Shown here: positions 26,795-35,000 of the stretch, piece after piece | How the letters are laid out: each line of letters starts with the position of its first letter | How positions within the stretch are numbered: position 1 is the stretch's first letter | Assembly: GCA_036401335.1 (NCBI GenBank) | Contig: DASWVC010000033.1 | Coordinates: 1 to 64,000, forward strand | DNA from: DASWVC01 sp036401335 | GTDB taxonomy: Bacteria > Verrucomicrobiota > Verrucomicrobiia > Chthoniobacterales > JAFAMB01 | DNA length: 64,000 bases | Direction of reading: 5' to 3' | Translations under genes and position numbers: made by a program | The notes under the pieces: model-generated | Told to the model about the DNA's origin: nothing | What the model saw: the letters and a program-made list of their open reading frames with translations, nothing else | Database searches by the model: none

Positions 26795-27658
26795 TCATTT
26801 CAGAACGAATCTGAGGTAAAAATACATCAAGGGAGCCGTGAAGAGAATGCTGTCCACCAGGTCGAGGATACCACCGATGCCTGGCAGCACGCTGCCCGAA
26901 TCCTTTACCCCGGTGCTTCGTTTGATCATCGATTCACCCAGGTCGCCGCCCACGGCCGCTACCCCGATGAGAAACCCGAGGGCGGTCCCATGCGCAAAAT
27001 TCAGGTAGTGAAGCTGGTGCGGAAGCAACCAGATCACGAGGTAGCTCCCGAGAATGGAAAACAAAAATGACCCCACAAAACCTTCCCAGGTCTTGCCGGG
27101 GCTGATGTGCGGCGCCATCTGGTGCCGGCCGAACCGGCTGCCGACCAGGTAAGCTCCCATGTCGCTGAATTTGGTCACCACGATCAGGTACAACACGTAA
27201 AATTGCCCCAGCAGCGAGCCGTCGGGAGCGCGGGGCACGAGGTAAACGATTTTCGTGATGAAATTAAACAGCCAGGCCACATACAACAATCCAAAAAGGG
27301 TGTAGGCCATTGCTTCCAGGGGCGTGGCTTTCGCCACCGGCCGGAACGTTTGACGCGCAAAGACCCCAATCAAAAAGACCAGCAGCATTGCCAGTTCAAA
27401 GTCGTAAGCCGATTCAATTCCGCGAGCCCGTAAGTAAAGGAAAGTGCCAAGAAAGGAGGCAGCGCCGCTGGTCAACCCAAAAGCTTTGAAACACTGCCGC
27501 CCGCTCCGCTGGATCATGTTGAAATATTCCCAGAGGCTGATGAACCCCAGCGAGCTGATAAACAGGAGGAAAACGACGTCGTTGCCGGAAAAGATCACGG
27601 CCAGCGCAATCGTCCACATTGCGATCGCGCTTACCAGCCTGCGAAGGAAACGACTCAT
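26795..27658 (-). CDS. cdsA: Phosphatidate cytidylyltransferase
   Basis: Integral membrane enzyme making CDP-diacylglycerol from phosphatidate and CTP. About eight hydrophobic helices are visible. The C-terminal CDP-DAG synthase signature is present as GDLGESMIKRSTGVKDSGSVLPGIGGILDLVDS, with the expected D...K...KD...PGHGG-type pattern. HISPGKTWEGFVGS is another family block. The start is set at MSRFLRRLVSAI (27658, 287 residues), just before the first helix. ATG 27709 would add 17 residues. uppS, the usual upstream neighbour, is absent. The upstream gene is instead a dynamin-like GTPase. Confidence 0.94.
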   Translation of the reverse strand: MSRFLRRLVSAIAMWTIALAVIFSGNDVVFLLFISSLGFISLWEYFNMIQRSGRQCFKAFGLTSGAASFLGTFLYLRARGIESAYDFELAMLLVFLIGVFARQTFRPVAKATPLEAMAYTLFGLLYVAWLFNFITKIVYLVPRAPDGSLLGQFYVLYLIVVTKFSDMGAYLVGSRFGRHQMAPHISPGKTWEGFVGSFLFSILGSYLVIWLLPHQLHYLNFAHGTALGFLIGVAAVGGDLGESMIKRSTGVKDSGSVLPGIGGILDLVDSILFTAPLMYFYLRFVLK

Positions 27659-27818
27659 GCGTTTAGGTTCGCCGACCCTGCCATACTCAATCCAGTAATC
27701 AATGAACATCGACGGGCCGACTTCCCCGGGGGGCGCCGGCCCGCGCTCCGCGACAGGACCGGCATCGGGTCACATTCATCGGCAAAACGTGCCGGCGCTT
27801 TAGCACATGGTTCTCCCG

Positions 27819-29546
27819 TCAGACGCCCTGGGGTCTGAAACCCAGCAACTGCCGTTCAATGGCTTCCAGCTGTTCTTCCACCGGCCGATGCCGCTCGGCT
27901 TCAGCCGCACAAAAACTCTCCAGGGGAGCAAAGGTCTGGCTGACTTCCTGATAGAAGACATCGATTGCGTGTTTGAGCTGGACCTTTACCGATTCAGTCA
28001 ACTGGGTCCGTTTTTCATCCATCTGCCGGCGGTACTCCCGCAAGATCCGGCGTCGGCGGATTAACGCATAAACGGTTCCGCTCAAGGCCGCAACCCCCGC
28101 CAGGGTTCCCGTCACGTCGAGAATGGCCGTGTGTGTCAGGACGGCAATCACCGTGAACACCCCGCCCGCGGCGGCCACCCCCGTCGGAATCCGCAGCCAG
28201 CGCGTCGTCTCCCCGAAAAGACTTTGCAATTGCTCTTTTATGCGCGCATCCGACGTCTGCTCCAGCAATGTCAGTTCCAGCCGCTGCAGCACCGTCTGCC
28301 TTTGGGACAGAAATCCCGGCATGACGCTCCGCACGGCTTTTTTCGGATCGGTGGCAAACTGGGAATGCACCCGCTCTTGCAGATCCTGCCAAATCGAACG
28401 AAGGTCAGTTTCAAGCAAGGTCAGGGCATGTTCAAGCTGCGTCTGGACTTTCGCTTTGAGGTCGGTTTGCACCTGATCTTGAAAATCTTTTTCGGTGCCG
28501 CCCGCTCCCACCAAAGCCTTCAAGGTATGGCCGACGCTCAGGTTGTGCTCCAGCAAAGCCTCCCCGCGTTGACGGCAGGAATCGTATGCAACCTCGATTT
28601 CGCGAACGAATCCGTCTAACTGCCGCACCGACTGAGCCTTGCGCGCTTCCAAGCCGCCCCTGATCGTGCTCAGCTTCTGTTGGTCGGACTTCAGCATCTC
28701 AAGGGAGGCCCGCAACCGGTCCCGCAGGGAGGCGGCCAGCACCCGGGCGGTTTGCTGGATGGAATCCAGCTTGCCGCCGCGCGCCTCGCTTTCCTGCACG
28801 GTTCGCGTGATCCAGGCTTCCAGTTCACCAAAGCGGCTTTCCTGCCAGCGTCGGTCTTCTTCCTGGGGCCCGGCTGTCAGCTTTGCCTCCAATGCCTTTC
28901 TCGCCGACACCGCAAAAACGGGACGGCTTGCGCCAAGGATCTGCAGGATCGTCTGGTTAAGGTGGCGGATGATGACTTCGACCTCCTCGGGGCTGCGGAG
29001 GTCGCTCTGCTGAAGCACAAAAATCAGGTTTTTGCGCCACTGCTGCCCGATCACCCGCAGCATGTCCCAGGCAGAGGCGGCCCAGGGATTGGTGATGGAA
29101 AAGACAAACAAAATCAGGTCGGCAACCGGAATAAAGTTCTCCGTGACCGTTTGGTGGTGAGCGACGATCGTGTTCGTGCCCGGCGTGTCCACCACCTGAA
29201 AGTCCCGCAAAAAACCTACCGGCAAGTACCGTTCCGTCAGGTACTCGGAAACCGGTTGGTCGTGCGGAGGTTCGCCGAATTTGAAGACGTAAACCCGATC
29301 TGTCGCCGGCAAGACGTCCGCCTTGCAGAATTCCTGGCCGAAAAGCGCGTTGAGCAACGACGATTTGCCTGCCTTGACCTCGCCGACAACCACGATCGTG
29401 AGTGGATCCGAAAGGCTGTTGACGAGGTCCTGCAGGGGTTGGGTGATCTCAGCCGGCGCGCTGGTCTGCCGGGCAAGGGCGTTCAGTGAGCCGAGGACTG
29501 CGGCCAGGGCGGATCGCCGTCTCAGGTATGGCTCGCCGATCATCAA
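27819..29546 (-). CDS. Bacterial dynamin-like GTPase
   Basis: A 575-residue membrane-associated GTPase of the dynamin/BDLP type. The G domain near the N-terminus has GEVKAGKSSLLNAL (P-loop, about residue 55) and VVDTPGTN (G3). The G4 position reads LQQSD instead of the usual NKxD. A long helical stalk with heptad-like Leu/Gln/Arg patterns (about 250-440) leads to a hydrophobic hairpin (VAAAGGVFTVIAVLTH ... GTLAGVAALSGTVYALI, about 455-500). That hairpin is probably the membrane paddle. A final helical region follows. It is 3 bases after the deacetylase gene, so both may be in one transcript. Role is unknown; membrane remodelling is inferred from the family. Confidence 0.85.
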   Translation of the reverse strand: MMIGEPYLRRRSALAAVLGSLNALARQTSAPAEITQPLQDLVNSLSDPLTIVVVGEVKAGKSSLLNALFGQEFCKADVLPATDRVYVFKFGEPPHDQPVSEYLTERYLPVGFLRDFQVVDTPGTNTIVAHHQTVTENFIPVADLILFVFSITNPWAASAWDMLRVIGQQWRKNLIFVLQQSDLRSPEEVEVIIRHLNQTILQILGASRPVFAVSARKALEAKLTAGPQEEDRRWQESRFGELEAWITRTVQESEARGGKLDSIQQTARVLAASLRDRLRASLEMLKSDQQKLSTIRGGLEARKAQSVRQLDGFVREIEVAYDSCRQRGEALLEHNLSVGHTLKALVGAGGTEKDFQDQVQTDLKAKVQTQLEHALTLLETDLRSIWQDLQERVHSQFATDPKKAVRSVMPGFLSQRQTVLQRLELTLLEQTSDARIKEQLQSLFGETTRWLRIPTGVAAAGGVFTVIAVLTHTAILDVTGTLAGVAALSGTVYALIRRRRILREYRRQMDEKRTQLTESVKVQLKHAIDVFYQEVSQTFAPLESFCAAEAERHRPVEEQLEAIERQLLGFRPQGV

Positions 29547-29549
29547 AGG

Positions 29550-30299
29550 TCAGTTGCTGGCCGAGTCGGCCCGGGTCACTGCCGGTGCGGGTGCGCCGGG
29601 AGCTTTGGGCCGGTTCCGGGCGATCAGTTCGCTTACCGTCACAAAGTGGTACCCCTTCGCGAGCAACGCATCGAGCGTAGCCGGCATGGCATCTACGGTC
29701 TGTTTATGGATGTCGTGTGACAGGATGATGGCTCCCGGTTCTGCACCGCCCAGAATGCGTTCCTCAATCACCGCTGCACCTGGCCGCTTCCAGTCAAAAG
29801 GATCGACCGACCACAGGATCACATTAAGGTGAAAATCCTTCTCCACCCAGTCCCGCTGGCGCTGAGTCATCGCCCCGTACGGCGGGCGCAGCAGGGTGGG
29901 CGTGAAGCCGCTGGCCTGCCGGATGGCATCCTGGGTCTTACTGATTTCCTCCGTCACACGCTCGTCGCTGAGTTTGGAGAGTTGGGGGTGTGTCCAGGAA
30001 TGGTTCCCCACTTCATGACCTTCGGCCAGGATGCGCTTCACCAGATCCGGATGTTCAGCCGCATTTTGCCCAATCAGAAAAAAGGTGGCCTTGATGCCGC
30101 GCTGTTTAAGCAAGTCAAGCAACCGCGGCGTGTTCTCGGCGCTGGGGCCGTCATCAAACGTCATCGCAAGCCATTTGCCATCCACATGGCACGAAGAATA
30201 GGTGGCGGGTTTCGGGTCGGGCTTGGGAGCTCCCGTTTCCTGGGCAAAAATCCCGGCGGGCGCAAGCAGCAACGACGCGAGCACAAATCGAACAAACAT
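29550..30299 (-). CDS. Secreted polysaccharide deacetylase (NodB homology)
   Basis: CE4-family deacetylase of 249 residues with signal peptide MFVRFVLASLLLAPAGIFAQ. The NodB domain shows LAMTFDDGPSAENTPRLL (motif 1, catalytic and metal Asp pair), GNHSWTHPQLSKLS (motif 2, metal His pair, H(S/T)xxH), LRPPYGAMTQRQ (motif 3, RxPYG), a DWK region, and IILSHDIHKQTVDAMPATLDAL (motif 5). Substrates in the family are peptidoglycan, chitin-like or other N-acetylated glycans, and the exact one is not visible. Start is 3 bases after the mtnP stop. Confidence 0.92.
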   Translation of the reverse strand: MFVRFVLASLLLAPAGIFAQETGAPKPDPKPATYSSCHVDGKWLAMTFDDGPSAENTPRLLDLLKQRGIKATFFLIGQNAAEHPDLVKRILAEGHEVGNHSWTHPQLSKLSDERVTEEISKTQDAIRQASGFTPTLLRPPYGAMTQRQRDWVEKDFHLNVILWSVDPFDWKRPGAAVIEERILGGAEPGAIILSHDIHKQTVDAMPATLDALLAKGYHFVTVSELIARNRPKAPGAPAPAVTRADSASN

Positions 30300-30302
30300 G
30301 GG

Positions 30303-31166
30303 TTAAATAAAGCGGTTCAAGATTACTTCTAACTTTTTCACTGTACCATCAGGCCAAAATTTGCGCGGCGTTACCAATGCAGTGTCCAACGCGCAATGCT
30401 CCGGCCAGGTAGGTTCCGTCGGAATCCGCTCCACGACGCTTCGCAGGATGCGACGCGCAGCTTCAGCGTTGGCCATCAGGTGCTCAAGGATGGCTTGCGC
30501 ACTCACTGGTTCAACGTGAGTTTTCCAACCGTCGAAGTCGGTGACGAAGCTCATGCTGGCAAATGCGATTTCGGCCTCGCGCGCCAGCTTGGCTTCCGGG
30601 GCGCAGGTCATGCCGATCACCGCAAACCCCTGGCGACGGTAAAACTCCGACTCAGCCCGGGTGGAGAACGCCGGGCCGTCCATGTTCACATACGTGCCTC
30701 CGTTGTGCGCCGTGCAACCAAGCGCAGCCGCTTCCTCGGCCAGGATCCGCCGCAGCTGCGGACTGACCGGGTCGGCAAAGCTGACGTGGGCAACGATGCC
30801 CGCGCCAAAAAACGTGTGGTCACCACGCTGGCTTGTGCGATCAAAAAATTGGTCCGGCAGCACCAGATGACGTGGTTCATACCGGTCCTGCAAACTGCCC
30901 ACCGCCCCAACGCTAATAATCCAGCGCACGCCAACGGAGCGCAATGCGTAAAGGTTGGCCCGGTGGTTCAGTTCGGTCGGCAAGATACGGTGACCCCGGC
31001 CGTGGCGCGGTAGAAAGAACACGGTCCGGTCCTGGAATCGGCCTTCCACCAGCTCATCGGAGGGTGACCCGAAAGGGGTCCCGACCGCGAGAGACCTCGG
31101 GTTTTCCAAACCCTCGATCTGGTAGAGCCCGCTGCCTCCAATGATCCCGATGGCGTTTTCCGGCAT
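30303..31166 (-). CDS. mtnP: S-methyl-5'-thioadenosine phosphorylase
   Basis: Purine nucleoside phosphorylase family-2 enzyme, releasing adenine from methylthioadenosine, a by-product of polyamine and quorum-signal synthesis. The 287 residues show IGIIGGSGLYQIEGL at the start and LPRHGRGHRILPTELNHRANLYAL (phosphate and substrate site). GGTYVNMDGPAFSTRAES and IGMTCAPEAKLAREAEI (family MT..PEA.LARE) follow. ATG 31166 gives the family start. The 12 codons upstream are not expected. Family members that act on inosine or guanosine instead cannot be fully excluded. Confidence 0.92.
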   Translation of the reverse strand: MPENAIGIIGGSGLYQIEGLENPRSLAVGTPFGSPSDELVEGRFQDRTVFFLPRHGRGHRILPTELNHRANLYALRSVGVRWIISVGAVGSLQDRYEPRHLVLPDQFFDRTSQRGDHTFFGAGIVAHVSFADPVSPQLRRILAEEAAALGCTAHNGGTYVNMDGPAFSTRAESEFYRRQGFAVIGMTCAPEAKLAREAEIAFASMSFVTDFDGWKTHVEPVSAQAILEHLMANAEAARRILRSVVERIPTEPTWPEHCALDTALVTPRKFWPDGTVKKLEVILNRFI

Positions 31167-31349
31167 GCCCGAGCATCTTCCGAGAGATCTGGAAAAACGC
31201 AACGGTCACCGTGCGCGGCGGCGGAAATTGATGAACCGTACCAATGCTACGAATGCCACCGCGGTAACAAACGGAACCAGTCGGATCAAGGCTGCCACGG
31301 CATCTCCGGCGGAAAAGCGCAGGCGCGGCTTTTGTTAACCATACACCGG

Positions 31350-31488
31350 TGGCACCAAGACAAGGGTTCTTGGGCCCTCAATGGGCACCGGCTCGAGCGG
31401 CGCTCCGGCAGGGCGGTGAGTCCTTTCGCCGCGTCCACGCGCCGAGACGAGGGCCTTTCGGGCCCAAAAACCCTTGTCTATAGTGCCC
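31350..31488. repeat. Small inverted-repeat element with REP-like core
   Basis: Two 20-base arms (31358-31377 and 31460-31479) are reverse complements with a single mismatch (AGACAAGGGTTCTTGGGCCC against AGACAAGGGTTTTTGGGCCC). They flank 82 G+C-rich bases that include GGCAGGGCGGTGAGTCCTTTCGCCGC (31407-31432), a copy of the REP-like motif. The outer edges GGCACC and the complement of AGTGCC extend the match with some mismatches. The right arm overlaps the stop of the dead EamA gene. Confidence 0.7.
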
Positions 31489-31686
31489 ATTGCCCCGGCG
31501 CCTTCTTGCCGCCGCCGTGCATCACCAGGTCGGCCGCCAGAATAAGCCCACCGCCGACCACGAGGGACAACGAAAAAGTCTCGTCCACCTACCTGATGCC
31601 AGCAAGGCGGGAAAGAACAGGGTAAACAGCGAAGCAAATAAAGGCTCAAAGGTGTAGATCACGCCCGCTTCAACCGCGCTGGCCGG
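31478..31686 (-). pseudogene. EamA/DMT transporter, C-terminal remnant
   Basis: Reading the minus strand from 31686 gives ASAVEAGVIYTFEPLFASLF then FPALLAS, the penultimate helix region of EamA-type drug/metabolite exporters. After a frame change, ETFSLSLVVGGGLILAADLVMH follows, their last helix, ending at a TAG at 31478-31480. The N-terminal three quarters of the gene are missing. It ends at 31686 in A+T-rich DNA. The frameshift and truncation leave no functional product. Confidence 0.7.
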
Positions 31687-31919
31687 TTCAGAAATAAATA
31701 AAACATTTTTAGGATTTTTGAATAGCTGTCACTAATAATTAGTCCGGAAAACAAGCAAAAGGGGGTATGCTTCAGGCAACGCGGCCGTTCAATCAACCTG
31801 CACATGCTTCGCATGGCAGCGATGCCGTGAACCAGACCCGAGAGGAGAGAATAATCGTGAAAAAACTTTAGGGTATCCATTCAGACCCGAATGAGAATGC
31901 CATAATAACAGGAAAATCT
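31687..31919. other. A+T-rich intergenic segment upstream of the NRPS
   Basis: This stretch is visibly richer in A and T than its surroundings, especially 31686-31760, and contains CTAATAATTAG-like near-palindromic sequence. A GAGGAG followed by a 4-codon frame GTG AAA AAA CTT TAG (about 31842-31871) is visible. I see no gene. The promoter of the NRPS probably lies here or in the bases just downstream, but no convincing -35/-10 pair was identified. Confidence 0.4.
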
Positions 31920-32060
31920 ATGGGAGAAGGATTTTTGACGTATTTGGCTGCCGGTTCACCCGAACCGGAGTTGCCTCAGCTGGGGCGCGGCCGTGCCAAG
32001 GGAGGGTTGTTTTGCTTGGGATTGGGGGCCAGACCCGGTCGAACGGTCCGGCCTGCTTAA
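31920..32060 (+). CDS. Possible small ORF directly upstream of the NRPS (46 codons)
   Basis: ATG at 31920, preceded by ACAGGAAAATCT (AGGAAA, about 6 bases away), opens a 46-codon frame ending TAA at 32058-32060, one base before the NRPS ATG. It begins MGEGFLTYLAAG and ends RPGRTVRPA. It is not MbtH-like, because no WPxxxPPGW motif is present. It contains the 7-bp hairpin CCGGTTC-ACCC-GAACCGG (31951-31968). The NRPS ATG lacks an evident Shine-Dalgarno of its own, so reinitiation from this frame is plausible. Coding nature is unproven. Confidence 0.25.
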   Translation: MGEGFLTYLAAGSPEPELPQLGRGRAKGGLFCLGLGARPGRTVRPA

Positions 32061-32061
32061 C

Positions 32062-35000
32062 ATGAACCCTCTTTCCCACGAATCATCGGCCTCTCCCCGT
32101 GAGAGAACCGTTCCTCTGACGGAGTCGCAGAAGGGGCTTTACACGCTGTGCGCGATGGACCCGGGTGCCTCCCGGGCCTATAACGAATCCTTAACGTGCC
32201 GTCTGCGCGGGCCGTACAACCACGCGGCCATGGAAGCTGCATTCCAGGTTTTGGCCGACACGCATGAGGCTTTGCGGGCGCGGGTTGATCCCGATGGAGA
32301 ATCTCAAACCATTGCGCGCTCAGTGCACTTTCCGGTGCCTTTGGGTGACCTGACAGCGCTGCCGGGCGAAACCCGGGCGGCGGAGACGGCAAGGCTGTTG
32401 CACGAATTTTCCCAGGTCCTTTTCGATCCCGCAAAGCCACCGCTTTTCCGAGCCATGGTGGTGAAGCAAGACGAGGACGTTCACCTGCTCACGGTAACGC
32501 ATGGAGCGATCTACGGAAACGGTCCGTCCCGCAAGAACATCGTTGAGCAGGCGCTGGACGTTTACGCAGCCAGGGACGGTCGCGTGCCTCCGATGCAACT
32601 GTCGGAGTACGTGGCGCGGCGTGCATTGGATGAGAATGATCCGCGGCACGAGGCATTCTGGACCCACGAGTTTCCGGATGCCCCGGTCCCGCTGGAGTTG
32701 CCCTCGGACTTCCCACGGCCGCCGGCCCCGTCGTACCGCGGTGAGCGTGCCTGGAGAACGGTGGATAAACAGACCACCGCTGCCCTCCGGCAAGTTGCGT
32801 CGGCCCACCAATGTTCCTTGTTCGCATTGGTCCTGACCACCTGGCAGGTGTTGCTGCACCGTCTCTCCGGCCAGGATGACTTGGTGGTGGGCGTCCCTTC
32901 CGACAGCAGGCTCCGGTCCGCGCACCCGGGCGGACCGGCGTTGATCGCAAATACCACCAACCTGCTGCCGCTACGAAGCCGCTTCAACGCCGGAATGCGT
33001 TTTTCGGAGCAACTGGAACGGACCAGGCAATTGGTCGCCGGTGCGATCGAGCACCAAGAATATTTTTTCGGCCGTATCCTGGATCGGCTGAACCTGGTGC
33101 GGGACCCGGCAAGATCGCCCCTTTTTTCTGTAGCCTTGAATTTTCAAAAGGCTTTTCGATTTGCCCCGGCAGGCGCTCTGGAGGCAGAACCGCTAAGGCA
33201 CGAATACCCTTACCAGGCGGCCAGGAACTCCGCCGCTTTTGACCTTTTTCTCCATGTCACGGACCAGGGATCGGCCCTCGAGCTGCACGCTGATTTCTGC
33301 TCCGACCTTTTTCTGCCGGAAACGGTCGAGCGGTGGCTGAAACACCTGTGCGCGCTGTTTGAGAGCGTAGTGGCGGACCCGGGCGGTCAGTGCCAGGCAC
33401 TGCCGATCCTCACCTCCGCGGAGCGAACCTGCCTGCTGCAAGGTTGGAACGAGACGCACCGCGATTACCCCACCGACATTTTTCTGCATCAATTCGTCGA
33501 GCGGCAGGTTGCACGGACCCCGGACGGCGTCGCCGTGGTCTATGAAGGCGATCTCCTGACGTACGGCGAACTCAACGCCCGGGCCAACCGAATAGCGCAC
33601 CGGTTGCAGGCGCTGGGCATTGCTCCGGGAGCGTTGGTGGGCCTCCTGGCCGAGCGGTCGCCGGAAATGGTGATCGGGATCCTGGCGATCTTGAAAGCCG
33701 GTGGAGCTTACGTGCCGCTGGAGCCGAATTACCCGGAGGAGCGTTTGCATTTCCTCTTGCAAGACGCGCAATCTTCCGTGGTGCTGCTCCAACGACGTTA
33801 CCGGCCCAAGGTGGCAGGGTTTCAGGGGCTGGTAGTCGAGTTGGAAGCGGATTTCACCACCGAAGGGGACGCCAACCCGGTCAGCGGCGTGGGGCGGGGA
33901 GACGCCGCCTACGTGATTTACACGTCCGGATCTACTGGAAAACCCAAAGGCGTTCTGAACTCGCACGGCGGGCTGGCGAACTGGTTGTTCTGGATGCAGG
34001 AGACTTTTCCGATGGGATCCGGGGACACGATGCTGTTCAAAGCCCCGTTCACCTTTGATGTCTCGGTCCGCGAGGTGTTCATGCCTTTGGCGGTTGGCGG
34101 GTGCATGGTGGTCGCGCGGCCCGGGTTGCATGGAGACAGCCGGCACCTGGTCGACCTCACTACCCGTCATGGCGTGACCATCCTGCATTTTGTGCCGCCG
34201 ATGCTGGCCGCGTTCCTTGAGGACCGTGACGTCCGGCGGTGCTCCTCCCTTCGCCTGGTCATGTGCAGCGGCGATGCGCTTTCGTACGATTTACAGGAGC
34301 GTTTTTTCGACGTTTTCCCCGGCCTTGAGCTCCACAACATGTGGGGCGCGACCGAGCACGCCCCGGAGTCGACCCACTGGCGGTGCGTGCCCGGACGTCG
34401 GAACGGGATCGTCGCCGTTGGCCGCCCGGGTGCGAACACGCAGCTGTACATCCTGGACCGAGCTTTCCAACCGGTCCCCATCGGGGTAACGGGGGAAGCT
34501 TACCTCGGCGGGGTGCAGACCGCGTTGGGCTACCTGGGCCGCCCCGAGTTGACGGCCCAGAAATTCCTTCCGAACCCATACCACCCGGGCACGCTGTACC
34601 GAACCGGCGATCTCGGCCGTTTTCGACCCGACGGGGTGATGGAGTTCATGGGCCGGATTGACTTCCAGGTCAAACTGCGCGGGTTCCGCGTCGAGCTGGG
34701 CGAGATAGAGGCGGTCCTCCTCAAGCACGCTGGGATCCGCGAATGCGTCGCGGCTGTGCGGGGCGCGCCTTCGGACCCGGCCAAACGCCTGGTCGCCTAC
34801 CTCGTGGGGGATCCAGCTCCAGTGGACAGCCTGCGGCGGCACGCGGCGCTCAGTTTGCCGGAATACATGGTGCCGTCGGCGTTTGTCTTCCTGGATCGGC
34901 TTCCCGTAACCGCGAACGGCAAACTGGATCGGTCAGCGCTTCCCGAGCCCGCCATGGAGGTGCGGGTGGCCAGGGAGCCGAGGGATGCAACGGAAGCACA

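Noticed and set aside
31842..31871. GAGGAG plus GTG AAA AAA CTT TAG as a leader peptide
   Set aside because: Four codons only, with no attenuator hairpins nearby that would make sense of it.
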